DNA of 64,000 nucleotides from Antedon bifida (taxonomy: Eukaryota > Echinodermata > Crinoidea > Comatulida > Antedonidae). The notes under the pieces were generated by a model, which searched no databases, was not told where the DNA came from, and saw nothing but the letters and a program-made list of their open reading frames with translations. The stretch is from assembly GCA_963402885.1 (NCBI GenBank), contig OY727095.1:28587001-28651000 (forward strand), written 5' to 3'. The translations under genes were made by a program, and so were the position numbers. Position 1 is the first letter of the stretch. Each line of letters opens with the position of its first letter. Shown here piece after piece: positions 22,219 through 34,230 of this stretch.

Positions 22219-24333
22219 ACGAATAACGCCATTTGGCCTTAATTAGGCCTAAAAAACCTTTATTATCACCATTTTAATGAGGTGGGGTGACTCTTGCCTA
22301 ATATACTATTACTGTTTGGAATTAGGGTGCCAGGCCTAGAAATAGAATTACAAAAATAATCAGAAAGGTAAACAGAGGCGGAGATGGAAATTTAAAAAAT
22401 GATAAACTTTGAACAGATAAACTTTACCATTGGTCAAATAAACTTTATGTGCAAGTCTATCGTCCAATGACAAAACTTAATTGCGTTGTCACAGTACCGA
22501 GACGATTGAAACACATTTTATTATTAAATTAAACTCTTCCTCTTCTTCTTAAACTATTCTAGCCTAAATCACGGAGAGCATGCCCAAATATATTAAAGAG
22601 GATGACAGGCCATAAACAAACATTAAAATACGTCTTAATTCTATCTGGCTGAGACGGAAAGGCATTGTCGACACATAATGGTGTCAATTCTGGTTCGTTT
22701 CATGACCCTTACACTTTCAAAAGAAAGTACACTAGAAAAATCACACGACGATTAAAATCGACAACCTTGAGTAAAATAAAAAGGGCGGGTTGTAGATAAT
22801 AATGTTCCCCAATGAGGTACGGCATAACAGGTAAGCTATAGTGATAACTATTATTAAGCCTAGGGCCTAGCCTTCGGGAAAGATCCGACTTTTATTCAAA
22901 ATCAATCATTTAACTTCGAATACATTGTTGCAAGCTTCCACAAACTTTTGTTGAACTATCAAGTATTTTTACTATGAAATCAACACCTATCGATAATAGT
23001 TAGTTATTGTAATTTTATAGCAGTCGTAAAATAGATGTGTGTATAAGTTTCTAACACATACCTGTAATAAATGAGCATAAATTGTTTATATTGAAGGCGT
23101 TAAATTATTGAGAATTAAAAGTGGGACATAAAAGGTGAAGTACGGTACTACCTTAAAGGTGCAGACAAATTGTGTATTTACTGACATTTGATAATCTCTG
23201 AAAGTTTACTTTTATCAACTTTTTATTAACAACTTTAACACATTTTTATTAGAGAGTCTTTTATTCGATTTATTTTATTTCTATAATGTTAAAATTAATT
23301 ATTATTTTAAGTAATGCATGCTTAACATATAACTTTAAATGTTACATTAGGCCTACATTATACATATTCGGCATAATTGTAAATACTGTATAGGCCTCGG
23401 TACCCGATATTTCTGTTCAAAAACCAGACAAAAATTACGTGTAAGCATGTGATTTTTCCTTATAGGCCTGTAGGTCTAATAATATCCTGGATTTAAGGCG
23501 CCTAATATCGTGAAGCCTCTAAGCGCTGCACATACAAACCGAAAAAAAAATCTTTGGAAAAAGATTTGGAAATAAATGAAAAGAACCAACAAGAATAAAC
23601 CATCCATGCCATAACACTCAAACGAAAGGTGTGGAATACGCCTTTGTCTTTAACCAGGGTTCCATCTAATTGAACCCCTAGTCAGCACCTGCTATCGTTA
23701 ATTCCGGATTGATTAGATAATTAATTAATTCATTAATGTGTTATTGTTTTTCTATTCTTTGCCCAGTTTCTTAACATTGCGTAGGTCCGGATATAAGTTA
23801 AAAGTTATGCTATTATATTTGTATTTGTTTTATGGTTGGTTTAACTAACTTTATAATAATGACCGTTATGTGTCAAATGAAGCATACTTATTCATATTTG
23901 AGATCATGTTTATTCTATAATAAATAATAATAAGTATAAATAATAATCATAAGTAACTTCGAGAAAAGTTGCTTCGAAAAGGTTCATCAGTACTTTATAT
24001 AATGAGTTACAGAATTTGGTTAACCATGGTACGCTTTTATTTGTATCGCCTTGTTTGAAGATCTTAGAGCAATTAGGCACTATTGTGATTCAACTTTTAA
24101 ATCTTGTCTTTTGTTACTATAGATCCTCGTGAATTCATTCAAAAGAAAAGTAATATCGAGTTAATCAACTGAAACGAATCGACTCTCTTGACAACATAAT
24201 TAAAATAGAATTATATTCATACACTATTCATATGTTGTAATCCGACGAACAAAATTAGTTTTTGTTTGAATTCAATGAAAACTACTGATATACAGTTTAC
24301 TAAAACACAATCAAAAGTCGCAATCAATTCAAG

Positions 24334-24355
24334 AAGAGACAATCATTTGTCTCTT
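24334..24355. promoter_or_regulatory. Palindrome with inverted SOX-like half-sites
   Basis: AAGAGACAA TCAT TTGTCTCTT: 9-bp arms with a 4-nt centre. GACAAT and its inverse resemble SOX HMG-box half-sites arranged as an inverted pair. It lies about 4 kb downstream of NRARP. Function is inference only. Confidence 0.3.
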
Positions 24356-25980
24356 TGTGCATGCTTCTTTCAGATATATTAAAAAAAAATCAATTATTGC
24401 AAAGGAACAATAATAAATCTGGAACTGTATTCTTGGTATTCTAGACGAACGGGTGAATAAATAATTCTATACACATGAGTTTAATACAGTAATAAAATAA
24501 CCAATGTACAATTTCAATCAGGAACTAGACTATTAAATTTGAAAATTAATTCTGATTAATTAATTTATTTACAGGTTATTTAAAACAAGACATCGGTCAA
24601 TGTAGATTGCAGATTTCAGTATAATATTTTTTTATTTATTTATTTTTTTTTTTTTGGAACGGACAAATGAACTTCAAACAATGATAAGTTTAGATATCAG
24701 GACAATTTCAAATCACAATTGGATTTATTTGTTCATTCTCATTGTTCTAATTTGTTCCAAACTACGCCCGTACAAATCGAACTTTCCCCTTTTTTCCTGA
24801 CCTTTTAAGACTAGTGACCAATAACAGGAGTGATAGGCTCATGGCGATGTTCCACAGCCACAGCCCCCATCAACCAAACTCCTTCAACTGTAAAACTTTC
24901 TGTTGGGCTTGCTGTGATATTCTATAGAGCTAATACTTAAATTACATTTTCTCCCACCCTTTTAAAACTACTGACACACTAAACTGAACTGAACTAAATT
25001 ATCTCTTTTATATCAGAGGTAAGGCAAAGTATCAATGAGATGTAGACCTACAATATTAAGACCCAACAAAAGTTATTTGACACGAGTCCTATTTCGTTTT
25101 AGTTTCTTATTTACAGAATCCCGCACCGTAAGTAATTCACATTGCTAAGCTGAGGGAAACCATGAATAGGAAAGTTTAGATCAATCCTAATATAAATACA
25201 CACTTATTATCCTTGCTTTAATTGGTTATGTCGTATTCACAAATATTTTACCGACAATTGTGATTTAGTTGGTGGATAAGTAAAATGAATTTATATCTCC
25301 CTAAACCCAGAACTAATAAAGAAGTATTTACAGAAGAGATATTGAATGGAATCAATTACCTGAAAATGTATAGCAAGTATCTTTAATTAAAAACAAGTTA
25401 ATGTGTAGTTTCTTCTATTTTATATTTGAGTTATTTTTGGTTGTTATTTAATTTTCAATTCATGTTATAAGTTTAGGTTTTCATTTTTATAACAAAAAAC
25501 TGAAATAAAGATACCTTTTTCGTGAATAATTGAGGATTTTATAGCATGGTAGGCTACTACAGGATTAATATTCTCGAAAACTATAAGGTAGTAATATTGA
25601 TTATACCTAATAGTGATAATATGAGCAGCATGCCTCTTAAAAAAAAAATTTCCAAAATGCCTTCAAAGCACAGTACTGACTATTCAATTATTATAAATTT
25701 GATTTCTGGAGTAGGCCAGGTACCGGTTTCGAACCACGGTAAATACGTCATCCTAAAGCCAAGATAGAAACTAATTAGTATTGATATTTGAAACAATAAC
25801 TTGATGATGCACGTAATCTATGAAATTCAATATTTATAGGCCTATAAAAATAATATTAAGTAAATAGTCATATCATTGGATAGCGTATGACAATAATATT
25901 AACAATTGAAAAATATATATTATAATATCTTTCAATTTACTGGAAATTGTTAAAGTATTGGAAATTGTATTGGGAAATAA

Positions 25981-26140
25981 AGGTCTGTTTACACTATCAA
26001 ACTAGTTTGACAACAAGAAGTGTAATCTGTCCAAATATGGTAGTGATATGTTTAAAAATATGGTAGTGATATGACATCACATGCCCATGTATGGGCACAT
26101 CACATTTTTTGTCACATAAAGTTTGATAATGTAGATATTT
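25981..26140. mobile_element. Foldback MITE, family 1, TAA target duplication
   Basis: Left AGGTCTGTTTACACTATCAA then ACTAGTTTGAC; right ACATAAAGTTTGATAATGTA then GATATTT. AAATATGGTAGTGATATG occurs twice inside, as in the 10113 copy. TAA at 25978-25980 and 26141-26143. Confidence 0.8.
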
Positions 26141-28103
26141 TAACAACGTTTTTAAACAGGATTACACAATCAGGCACAAGAATGCCTACTATGTTTCATA
26201 AAATGTTCATCATGCCTTTTTACACCATGGACTTATACATTATATTTAGATAAATAAAGTATATGTCCATGACAACAACAATTTAATTTTATATCACGCA
26301 TTAAAAAATTGTTGAGGCTTTCAGTCAATTTCAGTATAATTATTATTTTGAATAAAGTTACACGGTGAAAATAAACTGTAGTTGGTAAGATGTTTGCTCT
26401 ACTCGGACGTAATTTTGTACTTTATACTAGGCCCTATAGTACATTGAGAACAAAAATGTGCATGGATACAGACACTATTATCCACATTGTTTTAAAGTTA
26501 AAAATATTGAAGCAAATTGTCATCTGTCTCAGAAATAAATATTATTACTCCCTGACTTAAAGCTACTTCACAGTAGTTAAATACAATTATCATCCTGAAA
26601 TACTGTAATGGGAGTTTGCTGTAAGGCTGTTACCAAACGTATCAACATTGTACCTGCCTTTTGTAATAACTTTACTTGTTTTTAACCCATTATTAGCCGT
26701 AGCCTGTGTATAAAATGTTCTTCGAACGAATATTAGCCGCGGGTACCGGTATAATTTACACATGTAAAAAATGAAAGGAAGAATGACCTACCATCAACTT
26801 GTTACGTAATAATAGAGAGCTAAATACAACAAAGTTATATCGTATAGGCCTAAGTTATAAGAATGAAATACACACTATCTTTAAATGATTGAAATTTTGA
26901 CATTAATTAGACAGCATTTGGAAACGACAGAAGATAAACCAGTATAGTTGTCCCAATATGATAAAATCAGACATTTTGCAATTACAAAAATAAATAATGA
27001 AAAGGCTCTATACTGTATATTTTTCCATTTAATAGAGTTGAGTTTTGAATAGAAATCGGTATAAAAAAGCAATATATTATAGATCATACATACTGATTTT
27101 TTAAATAATTTATTAAGATTGTTGAATTCATCAAATATAATCAAATTTGATAACAAGCGTTATGTTTGTTTACAATGCCATTCAGTTCATATTGAATTAT
27201 AAGGAGGAAACAAGATAAATGCCTAGTTCTCCGAGATATATTATATAAAAAAACAATAATATATAAATATAATAACAAATTGATAAATATTTTAATATCT
27301 AGATGGTACATCAGTCTTGCCAATCACGATAGTAAAATACTAATTAATTTATAACGAATATGAAGGTTTAATTTTAAAATCTATTAACTGACAGTGTCCA
27401 ATATACCTCTATTTTAAATAACAAGTACAGTATAATATATTTCTATTTGTTTTGTAATCGATTAGGCCTATTACTTACATTTGAAAATAGGTAAGAAAAT
27501 AATGAATATTATCTATTAGTGACTTGTACAGTAATGATATAATAAGTTTGATTACGGCTTTTTTCTCATAAAGTTTCATGGTGAAAACATAGTTAAAAGT
27601 TGACGATTTACTGCATGTGAAAGTAAAATAATTGTTGACTAATCGGATTCCAGTAAAAACGCCTTCCAACAAGGCTATTCCTTTGTGCGTTAAAAACCCT
27701 CCATTAACACACATGGTCTCCTCAATGTTAATGACAATAGGTTACAATAATCATAATGCAGTGGTCAGAATTCTTTTCTAAAACGGTGATTTTAAATCTT
27801 CTCCATTCTACATTACCCATCTCCATTGTCTAATATCCATAACAAAGTTTTTGTCTTTCAAAATCGGCGTGCTATGTCACTCTCATAATTAAACCATAAA
27901 AATATCTATCCATACGTTCATCTCCATTTCAAAATAATTAAAATTACTTCATCTTTTGTGTCTTCGGCGATCGTAAGAATGCTTGTAATTGGTAAAGTTT
28001 CATTTAATAGTAACTAAAAGCACCATTTTCGTATAATCCTCGAAGAATATAAATTATTTCATCTGTTTGGAATATTGCGTAGCTATCTTACACTTATAAT
28101 TCC

Positions 28104-28460
28104 TCAAGTTCCGTCTTTAGGTTTCATTTTAACCTTTTGCATTTTTCCGTTTGTTATCAAAAACAATGCAATGTCCTGGTGTCCGCCCCACGCCGCTATG
28201 TGTAAAGCGTTCCACCCATCCCTGTTCGCCAGCCTCACATCAGCTCCAAATTGTACCAGCAGTTTCACGGCTTCAAAGTTTCCGTCTAAAACACATTGAT
28301 GCAAGGCTGTTTGTCCTTCGTTGTCGAACGTATTCACATTTACATGTCCGTTTATAGAACTTTGTAATAACTTTACTACCGTCATAGTATCTCCATTACG
28401 AACGGCTTCTTCGAATATGTGTTGCGTCGGACAAGAATCAAATTGAGCTGTTGACATCAT
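28104..28460 (-). CDS. NRARP: NRARP, Notch-regulated ankyrin repeat protein
   Basis: Single exon, 118 aa (117 from the second of two adjacent ATGs at 28460 and 28457). In vertebrates NRARP binds the Notch intracellular domain with RBPJ/CSL, promotes NICD turnover and so forms a negative feedback loop; it also affects LEF1. The sequence aligns end to end with the vertebrate protein: QHIFEEAVRNGD, then NVNTFDNEGQTALHQCVLDG, FEAVKLLVQFGADVRLANRD and GWNALHIAAWGGHQDIALFL. Two ankyrin repeats are clear after a helical N-terminus; the length matches the 114-aa human form. The C-terminus KMQKVKMKPKDGT is a short lineage-specific basic tail. The frame is open a few codons upstream but has no earlier ATG. 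The gene is isolated by large intergenic regions, typical of a developmental regulator. Confidence 0.95.
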   Translation of the reverse strand: MMSTAQFDSCPTQHIFEEAVRNGDTMTVVKLLQSSINGHVNVNTFDNEGQTALHQCVLDGNFEAVKLLVQFGADVRLANRDGWNALHIAAWGGHQDIALFLITNGKMQKVKMKPKDGT

Positions 28461-28581
28461 CGAAAAAAGTAACTCCAAATTCTGGGAACTCCTCCAGTGC
28501 CAAATTAGTTCACATATATCCTTATACAGAAATTATTCTTTCCAAATTAAGAATCATCTTCAAAACTTTCATAGCCGCCTG

Positions 28582-28590
28582 ATATATATT
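28582..28590 (-). promoter_or_regulatory. NRARP: NRARP TATA box
   Basis: The gene strand reads AATATATATC about 122 nt upstream of the ATG, predicting a leader of roughly 95 nt. It fits an inducible intronless gene. Supported by motif and spacing only. Confidence 0.45.
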
Positions 28591-28764
28591 AAGTCACAGG
28601 CCATCTCTGTGTACACAGCAGCAGAGCCACCCAGTCCCACTCACTCCCGTTACTGTCTTTGATTGAATGCTACAACCTTTTGTGTTGCTCAGTGGCTGTG
28701 AAGGAATTGGGTTTATTTTGACTTCCCTAACTCATCTGCATAACACAAGAAAACCTAAGCATGT

Positions 28765-28772
28765 GGTGAGAA
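28765..28772 (+). promoter_or_regulatory. Weak Su(H)/RBPJ-type site
   Basis: GGTGAGAA fits the relaxed RTGRGAR consensus, about 300 bp upstream of the NRARP start. Such sites are common by chance. Confidence 0.25.
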
Positions 28773-29174
28773 TCTAACGGAACGGCTGGCTGCGCTTTGG
28801 GAGTACTGCTCTTTCACATGCAAATCGTTGTTGTAAAGTATACAAAAAGGTCACAAATCGCTGTAAAGTACCTCCAACAATCAGTATCTCCCCCGGGTAG
28901 AAATCTACAGTACTATTAAATCGATTACAAATTAACCGTTTTAGAAAGCACATTTTAAAACACACAAACTATTAACACAATGCTTAACATTATGTTGACA
29001 TTTATATATTGAAATATAAAATCCTGGTGGCGGGATGTCATGGAACGATTCGCGACATCCGAGCTAAACGTTGAAACAGGTCGGTTGGTAATCGATGCTC
29101 CACACTCGATTCAGGCAGTCTGTTGCAAAGACACTATTGCTGTATGTTTCTCAATGAAGTCTGTCCATGCATGG

Positions 29175-29182
29175 CGTGGGAA
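29175..29182 (+). promoter_or_regulatory. Su(H)/RBPJ site upstream of NRARP
   Basis: CGTGGGAA (followed by AA) is the high-affinity CSL consensus YGTGGGAA, about 715 bp upstream of the NRARP ATG. Vertebrate Nrarp is a direct Notch/CSL target, so this site is a good candidate for that loop. The second, inverted site of a paired SPS element was not seen. Confidence 0.5.
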
Positions 29183-30089
29183 AAAATCACGCTCTAGTTT
29201 TTGACCCCCTGTAGCAGCAAGGCATGGTCTGTGAGTGATGTTCCATTTAACCCTAGGCGTTGTAGCGTGTGAAAAACAAACGAATGACAGACTCCGTGCG
29301 GTCGTTTTGCACGCCCTTAAAGTTATCATGTATATATTTTCTCATGGAAATTATAATGATGGATGAATTAAATCGGAAATTTAATTAGTAAAATAAATTG
29401 ACGTGTATAATAAGCCTGAGAATTATTCTTTTGTGAATACATCTATTTTGATTAGGAATCTTAATAAACGAATTTGATGAAGAAATAATTAAAGAAAAGA
29501 ATTAAAGAAAATAATAATAAAAAAAAAAAGTGGATAATATGGAAGTATTAAAAAAAATTATTAATATGTAATAATTGTGATATTATATGATGAATGAGTA
29601 AATGTGGTAGTTTACACCACAAAAGAGAAATAATAATAATTATTATTAATATTAATTTATTCATATTTAAGAGGCATTTTTTATACATTCCATATGAATA
29701 ATATGTTCCAAATCGTTTCGACACTGGCCTCCTGTTTCGTTTGATGTTGCTTACGAAATATTCCCCACTATTCATTATATTATTAAAATTATACTAATTA
29801 TAGGCCTACATGCATATTATTTAGTAATACAATAATATTTAAGGAATAGGAATTGTCACAACAGAGAAAAAGTATTGAGAAAAATGAATGGTATCTAAGA
29901 TAAGAATAATAAGTATAAATAAATAATAAATGATATTTATAATATTGTACTAATATAACAAATTAGTGATTTCAAGTTTTTATCGTGGACTTATTGGGGG
30001 ATAGTTTCAACAACTCTAGAATGAAACATCATTGATAGACTAAAACAAATTATTAATAACATAATCGCCATTATAGCAATGAAGACTAA

Positions 30090-30480
30090 AGGTCCATTTA
30101 CACTAGGACGATAACGATCGACGATACATAAGCATGCATTTTTTTACATAAAACAAAAGAAATTAGAAAGGTTTTCGTTCTAGAACTAGCCTATAGGATA
30201 ATCATTTATGCTGTCTTTGATAAAAATAATATTTTTAAAATTCCAATCAAACGACGTCATGATAATAAAAACAATAATATCGTTGTATTGTCACGATATT
30301 ATTGCTCTTACTAATCATGACGTCATTTGATTGGACGTGTGAAAAAATCATGTTCATCAAAGGAAGCATAGATGGTTATTCTATAGTTCTAGAATGAAAA
30401 TTTCTTTTGTTTTATGTATGAAAAATACATATCTGTCAAATTTATCGTCGATAGTTATCGTCCTAGTGTAAATGGGCGTA
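30090..30480. mobile_element. Large foldback MITE, family 3, TAA target duplication
   Basis: An almost complete inverted repeat of 391 bp. Left GTCCATTTACACTAGGACGA then TAACGATCGACGAT; right ATCGTCGATAGTTATCGTCC then TAGTGTAAATGGGC. Inner blocks also pair: AATCAAACGACGTCATGAT with TAATCATGACGTCATTTGAT, and TTCTAGAACTAG with CTATAGTTCTAGAATG. TAA at 30087-30089 and 30481-30483. No transposase frame. Confidence 0.85.
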
Positions 30481-30483
30481 TAA

Positions 30484-32937
30484 ACCCATTTCACTGACGA
30501 AATTGCCAAACATGATGTTTGATGTTTACAAGAAAGTACCTGTTTAGACCTTGAGCGAACACCCAGCCTTTTATCATGAAACCGGTACCCGGATAATTCC
30601 TTAATAAAGAGGTTATACTAATGGGAAGGTGACATAATACCTCGTGGGATAACAAGTATACGGCAAAGGGTAGGCCAATCACCTCTCATTAACACCTATT
30701 CGGAATTCCACATATTGTAACCCGATTATTTACCTGTATGTTCACTTCAATTGAACTAGACACCTTATCCCTCATTATCTGCTTGTTCTAAATCATTTAA
30801 ATAAAGGGTATTATTAGCTGCTGATTAGCGGTCATTGTTCGGCACATCAAATAAAAATCGAGGTTGCCTTTCATTATAGTATAATATTAATAGGCCTATG
30901 CATGTTTTGTTTTTAGTTAGTTTTTTTAGTTGAAGAAAACAAGTGCCTTTTCGTTGAGAATATTGAATATTGAATATAATAACAGATTGTATTAGAGCCA
31001 AAAGGAACCATAAAGAATGACACTTTGTGAAGATGAGAGTGGGCGGACCAAGTTGACCAGCCTCTGAACACGCCCAGCATGTGTAGGATAGACAGAATTA
31101 CCTGAAGTACCGTACACTAGACGATTTTGATTTCACGTGATTCATTCAAAATTTACATTTATTTGAGATAATTCAAACAAAAATTGATTATTAAAAAAAT
31201 TAAAACTGTTGCGTCACAAACTAAGGCAGAGCCTTGTCTCAAACGAAAAACAACGAATAGGTAATGCGTAATGCAAAATCGAAATGATGTGACCACATGG
31301 CTTAGCTTATAATAATAATAATATTAATAATAGGTAAATGACAATACAATTTTAAATATGATAAAAAAACTAATACAGTATAATGGGATTTAATTTTATT
31401 TTAAAAAGAGGTAAACTGCGGCCATTTTCGTAATATAATCTAGAATGTCGTTTTAGACCAGTAACCGGTAAGTAACACAGTAATACAAACTGGCCTTTCG
31501 AATATGAAATAAGACTCGACGCATATAGAAACTTTGAAAAAACTTTGGTTCGAAGGGAGAGATTTGAAAATTGGCAATGCTTGGTGAATTATTCCAAGGG
31601 AAAACCATTGCATTGAAGGAGCAAATCTCGAAATTACACTCTCGGAGAATTGACCTGCGATTCTCTTGTATGTGAGAGGTAGGTTAAACGGTCACAAAAC
31701 AGCCTTCTTTTCTAAAAGAAACAATACGAATCAACTTAAACAATGATGATGACTACAAAGACCTAACTTAACTAGCGGATTAGAAACAGATTTTCATGCA
31801 GCTAAGTATAGAGTCAAGAACAGAGGTTGGAAGAAACACAACACAGGCGTTCAGTTTAATTCTTGTTAATTTATTCCCACAGTAATTACTCCGGCTTACG
31901 GTATCATTATCTTCTAACATAATTCTTCTCATGTTAATTTCAGCGAGTTCCCATGAGAAATTTCTCACCATAGAAGTTGCTGTATTAAAAAATATAAGGA
32001 AGTTGTATTATTCCGTACATACGTCCCCATTCTTTACTTACAAAAACCTACTGCAAGCGTAAAATTTAATAGGCCTATTCTTTTATTCTATTGTGAATTA
32101 AATCATCTCGTCATACACGTTTTGTTACGCGCACGTGTACTGCAACATGCCAAAGGTAACATGTTTAAGTGGTCTGTTGCTGCAGTGGTGAATGGTGGAT
32201 CATTATTCTCACGGACCATGAGACATGGTCCTAGTACATTTTGTGTGTAGCGATACATGCTCATGCTATGGTTTTATAATCTATATAATTTTTTTTAAAT
32301 CAATACTATATAATTGTGTTAATGGATGATGAGTATGAAACAGGCCTAGTGACGTAGGCTAGATCTATTCGAACATTTTAGTTGTGTTACCGCAGTAAAA
32401 AAATTAACCAATACTTATCGGATAATAATAATTTTTTAACATTTGACCTGAAGGACAATTTGGGCAGTTGTTGTTCGATAATGACTGATCATGCGCACTT
32501 TAATTATTTTTATTAATAATTGGTTAAAAACAGATAATTTCTGAAATACGGCCTAATTATCATTCATCTTTTTTCCCATTTCATTACTTCGATCCCCGTT
32601 TTACAAAATTGTACAAAAAACTGTTATTTTTATTTATTTGAGACGCCTCGCTTTTTTTTAACAGTCTTATATAATTCCTAATAAATATTGTAGGAATTTA
32701 GCCTACTGACTAAATATCAGTAATGTAGACAGGATGAAAGGGGTTTCATCGTGGGGCGCGCTAGTCGGCCTACTCAGAACAACCGTCGGCAACAAGTGAT
32801 CGATAGAAAGTTCTTGATATTATTTTTTATTAACTTAGAATTAATGTCGTAAAATTGCATACATTTTAAAACAAACTAAGCATATTTTTATATTAATGAT
32901 TATTTTAAACTTTAATACATTATTATACATTTTTTAG
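30484..32937. other. Intergenic DNA, no gene
   Basis: No gene recognised on either strand. The frames at 30491-30682 and 31780-31971 have no family resemblance. AT-rich throughout apart from short GC patches near 31.05 and 32.1 kb. Confidence 0.5.
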
Positions 32938-33480
32938 ACGGTCAAAGTTTGCTGGATACGGACCGGAAGCGAGTGTTTCCAAACTTTTCACGTGTTCGCA
33001 AGGGATGGTAGCCTAGGCCTACAACTAACAGAAGGCCTAGTTATAGGTCTGAAGAATCTTTACGGAATATTTACTTTTTCATTGGATTGAAGGTAAATTT
33101 ATTTATATTAAAAATTAAAGGTGCGATGCGAGTCTGCCTAGCCAGCATGGGCTTACCTAGGCTAGGCGGTGGGTAAGCCTACCGACACCGTAGCCTACTA
33201 ACTAGGTCTATACATTTACACGGTCAAAGTTTGCTGGATGCGGACAGGAAGCGAGCGTTTCCAAACTTTTCACGTGTTCACAAGGATGGTAGCCTAGGCC
33301 TACACCGACAGAAGGCCTAGTTAGGCCTGAATAATTTTACAGATTGTTTTTTTTCATTGGATTGAAGGTAAGTAATTTATAATAAAAAGGGGCGATGCGA
33401 GTATGCTAGCTAGCATCAAGCATGGGCTTATAGCTAGGCTAGGTGGTAGGTAAGCCTACCGACTAGCCTACCTAGCCTGG
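32938..33480 (+). repeat. Tandem duplication (about 281 bp) with a splice donor in each copy
   Basis: Copy 1 starts at 32938 and copy 2 at 33219, both with ACGGTCAAAGTTTGCTGGAT. Both contain GGAAGCGAG, TTTCCAAACTTTTCACGTGT, GGATGGTAGCCTAGGCCTAC, CATTGGATTGAAGGTAA, GGCGATGCGAG (GTGCGATGCGAG in copy 1) and GGTAAGCCTACCGAC. GATTGAAG/GTAAGT in copy 2 is a strong donor; copy 1 has GTAAAT. The TCACGTGT E-box lies just upstream. The arrangement resembles a duplicated promoter plus non-coding first exon on the plus strand. Confidence 0.7.
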
Positions 33481-33562
33481 CCTAGATTACTAACTAGCTC
33501 CCCTGACCTAACTTATTACTAACTCTAGACCTATGCATAGTCTCTAGGCGGTAGGCGAATGT

Positions 33563-33721
33563 ATGGCTCCGTCTTATTTACGGCCTTTTTATGAGGACAG
33601 TTCAGTCGGATACAATAATATAGACTATTGGTATTGCATAGAAACAGCAACCCAACCACCGGTCGTTTCGGCCGCCGGGTATGGAATGCCATCACAGCCA
33701 AAACTCCTAATCGTTAAATAA
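33563..33721 (+). CDS. Short ORF, 52 aa, unassigned
   Basis: Directly after an acceptor-like TGCATAGTCTCTAG, an ATG opens MAPSYLRPFYEDSSVGYNNI, then DYWYCIETATQPPVVSAAGY, and ends KLLIVK before TAA. GC content is higher than the flanks. It could be the second exon of a transcript started from the duplicated donor exons just upstream. The opposite strand is also open over the same stretch (MAFHTRRPKRPVVG...), so the opening may be compositional. No family recognised, no signal peptide. Confidence 0.3.
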   Translation: MAPSYLRPFYEDSSVGYNNIDYWYCIETATQPPVVSAAGYGMPSQPKLLIVK

Positions 33722-33898
33722 CTTGTAGAAAACACCAATACATACTCAATATGAGGCGGCATTCTGAATTTGTTTGAGAGAAAAATTTGTTTTAACTCTA
33801 ATCATCGGAAAAATTACAGCCGAGAATTCTCCAATAAATATCGATTATAAATATGCATTTCCGGATCGGATTTTAGTAGGCCTACTGTGATCACAATT

Positions 33899-34230
33899 GC
33901 GAGTGCGTGGCCGAGCGGTTAAGACAGTGGAACCGTAATTACCCGGTGTACTAGTCAACACACAGCCAGTGTTACACACCGGTGACCAAACCGGTACCCA
34001 CATCAACTCCTTTAGGAGCATGGTGTGGAGGGTGTTTGGACACCCACAAGGGCGTCGGTTCAGGGAACCAACGACGGCCATCCAGCAAAAAAAACCCGCC
34101 ACTCGGAGAGGAGATAGGCACCGCTGGGAGATATGGCGTATGCCCGGGAGTGTCGTATCATGATGAGTACTACTGTATATCGTCTGCTACGCCCCTACGA
34201 CCATAGGTCATGGGACAAACGAATGAACGA
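33899..34230 (+). mobile_element. Complete tRNA-derived SINE with 9-bp target duplication
   Basis: The head GCGAGTGCGTGGCCGAGCGG then TTAAGAC carries an intact tRNA Ser/Leu-like A box (TGGCCGAGCGGTTA); the B box is degenerate. The body runs through GCCCGGGAGTGTCGTATCAT and ends in a short tail ACGAATGAACGA. Both sides are flanked by ATCACAATT (33890-33898 and 34231-34239), a clean target duplication. This implies a relatively recent LINE-dependent insertion. Confidence 0.85.

Larger units (their letters stand above)
22219..28100. other. Gene desert between PRPF38B and NRARP, second part
   Basis: No gene recognised. It contains a family-1 MITE (25981-26140), a SOX-like palindrome (24334-24355) and AT-rich low-complexity sequence. 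Short frames at 25546, 26881, 27141 and 27475 are AT-rich and unremarkable. Confidence 0.5.
28600..30089. other. NRARP upstream region and intergenic DNA
   Basis: Apart from the two CSL-type sites, nothing specific was seen. The 28.6-29.3 kb part has higher GC than the rest, consistent with a proximal regulatory region; 29.35-30.05 kb is AT-rich and featureless. Confidence 0.4.

Noticed and set aside
33899..33975. A tRNA gene
   Set aside because: Only the A box is intact; the acceptor stem and B box do not close, and the 332-bp body with target duplication shows a SINE.
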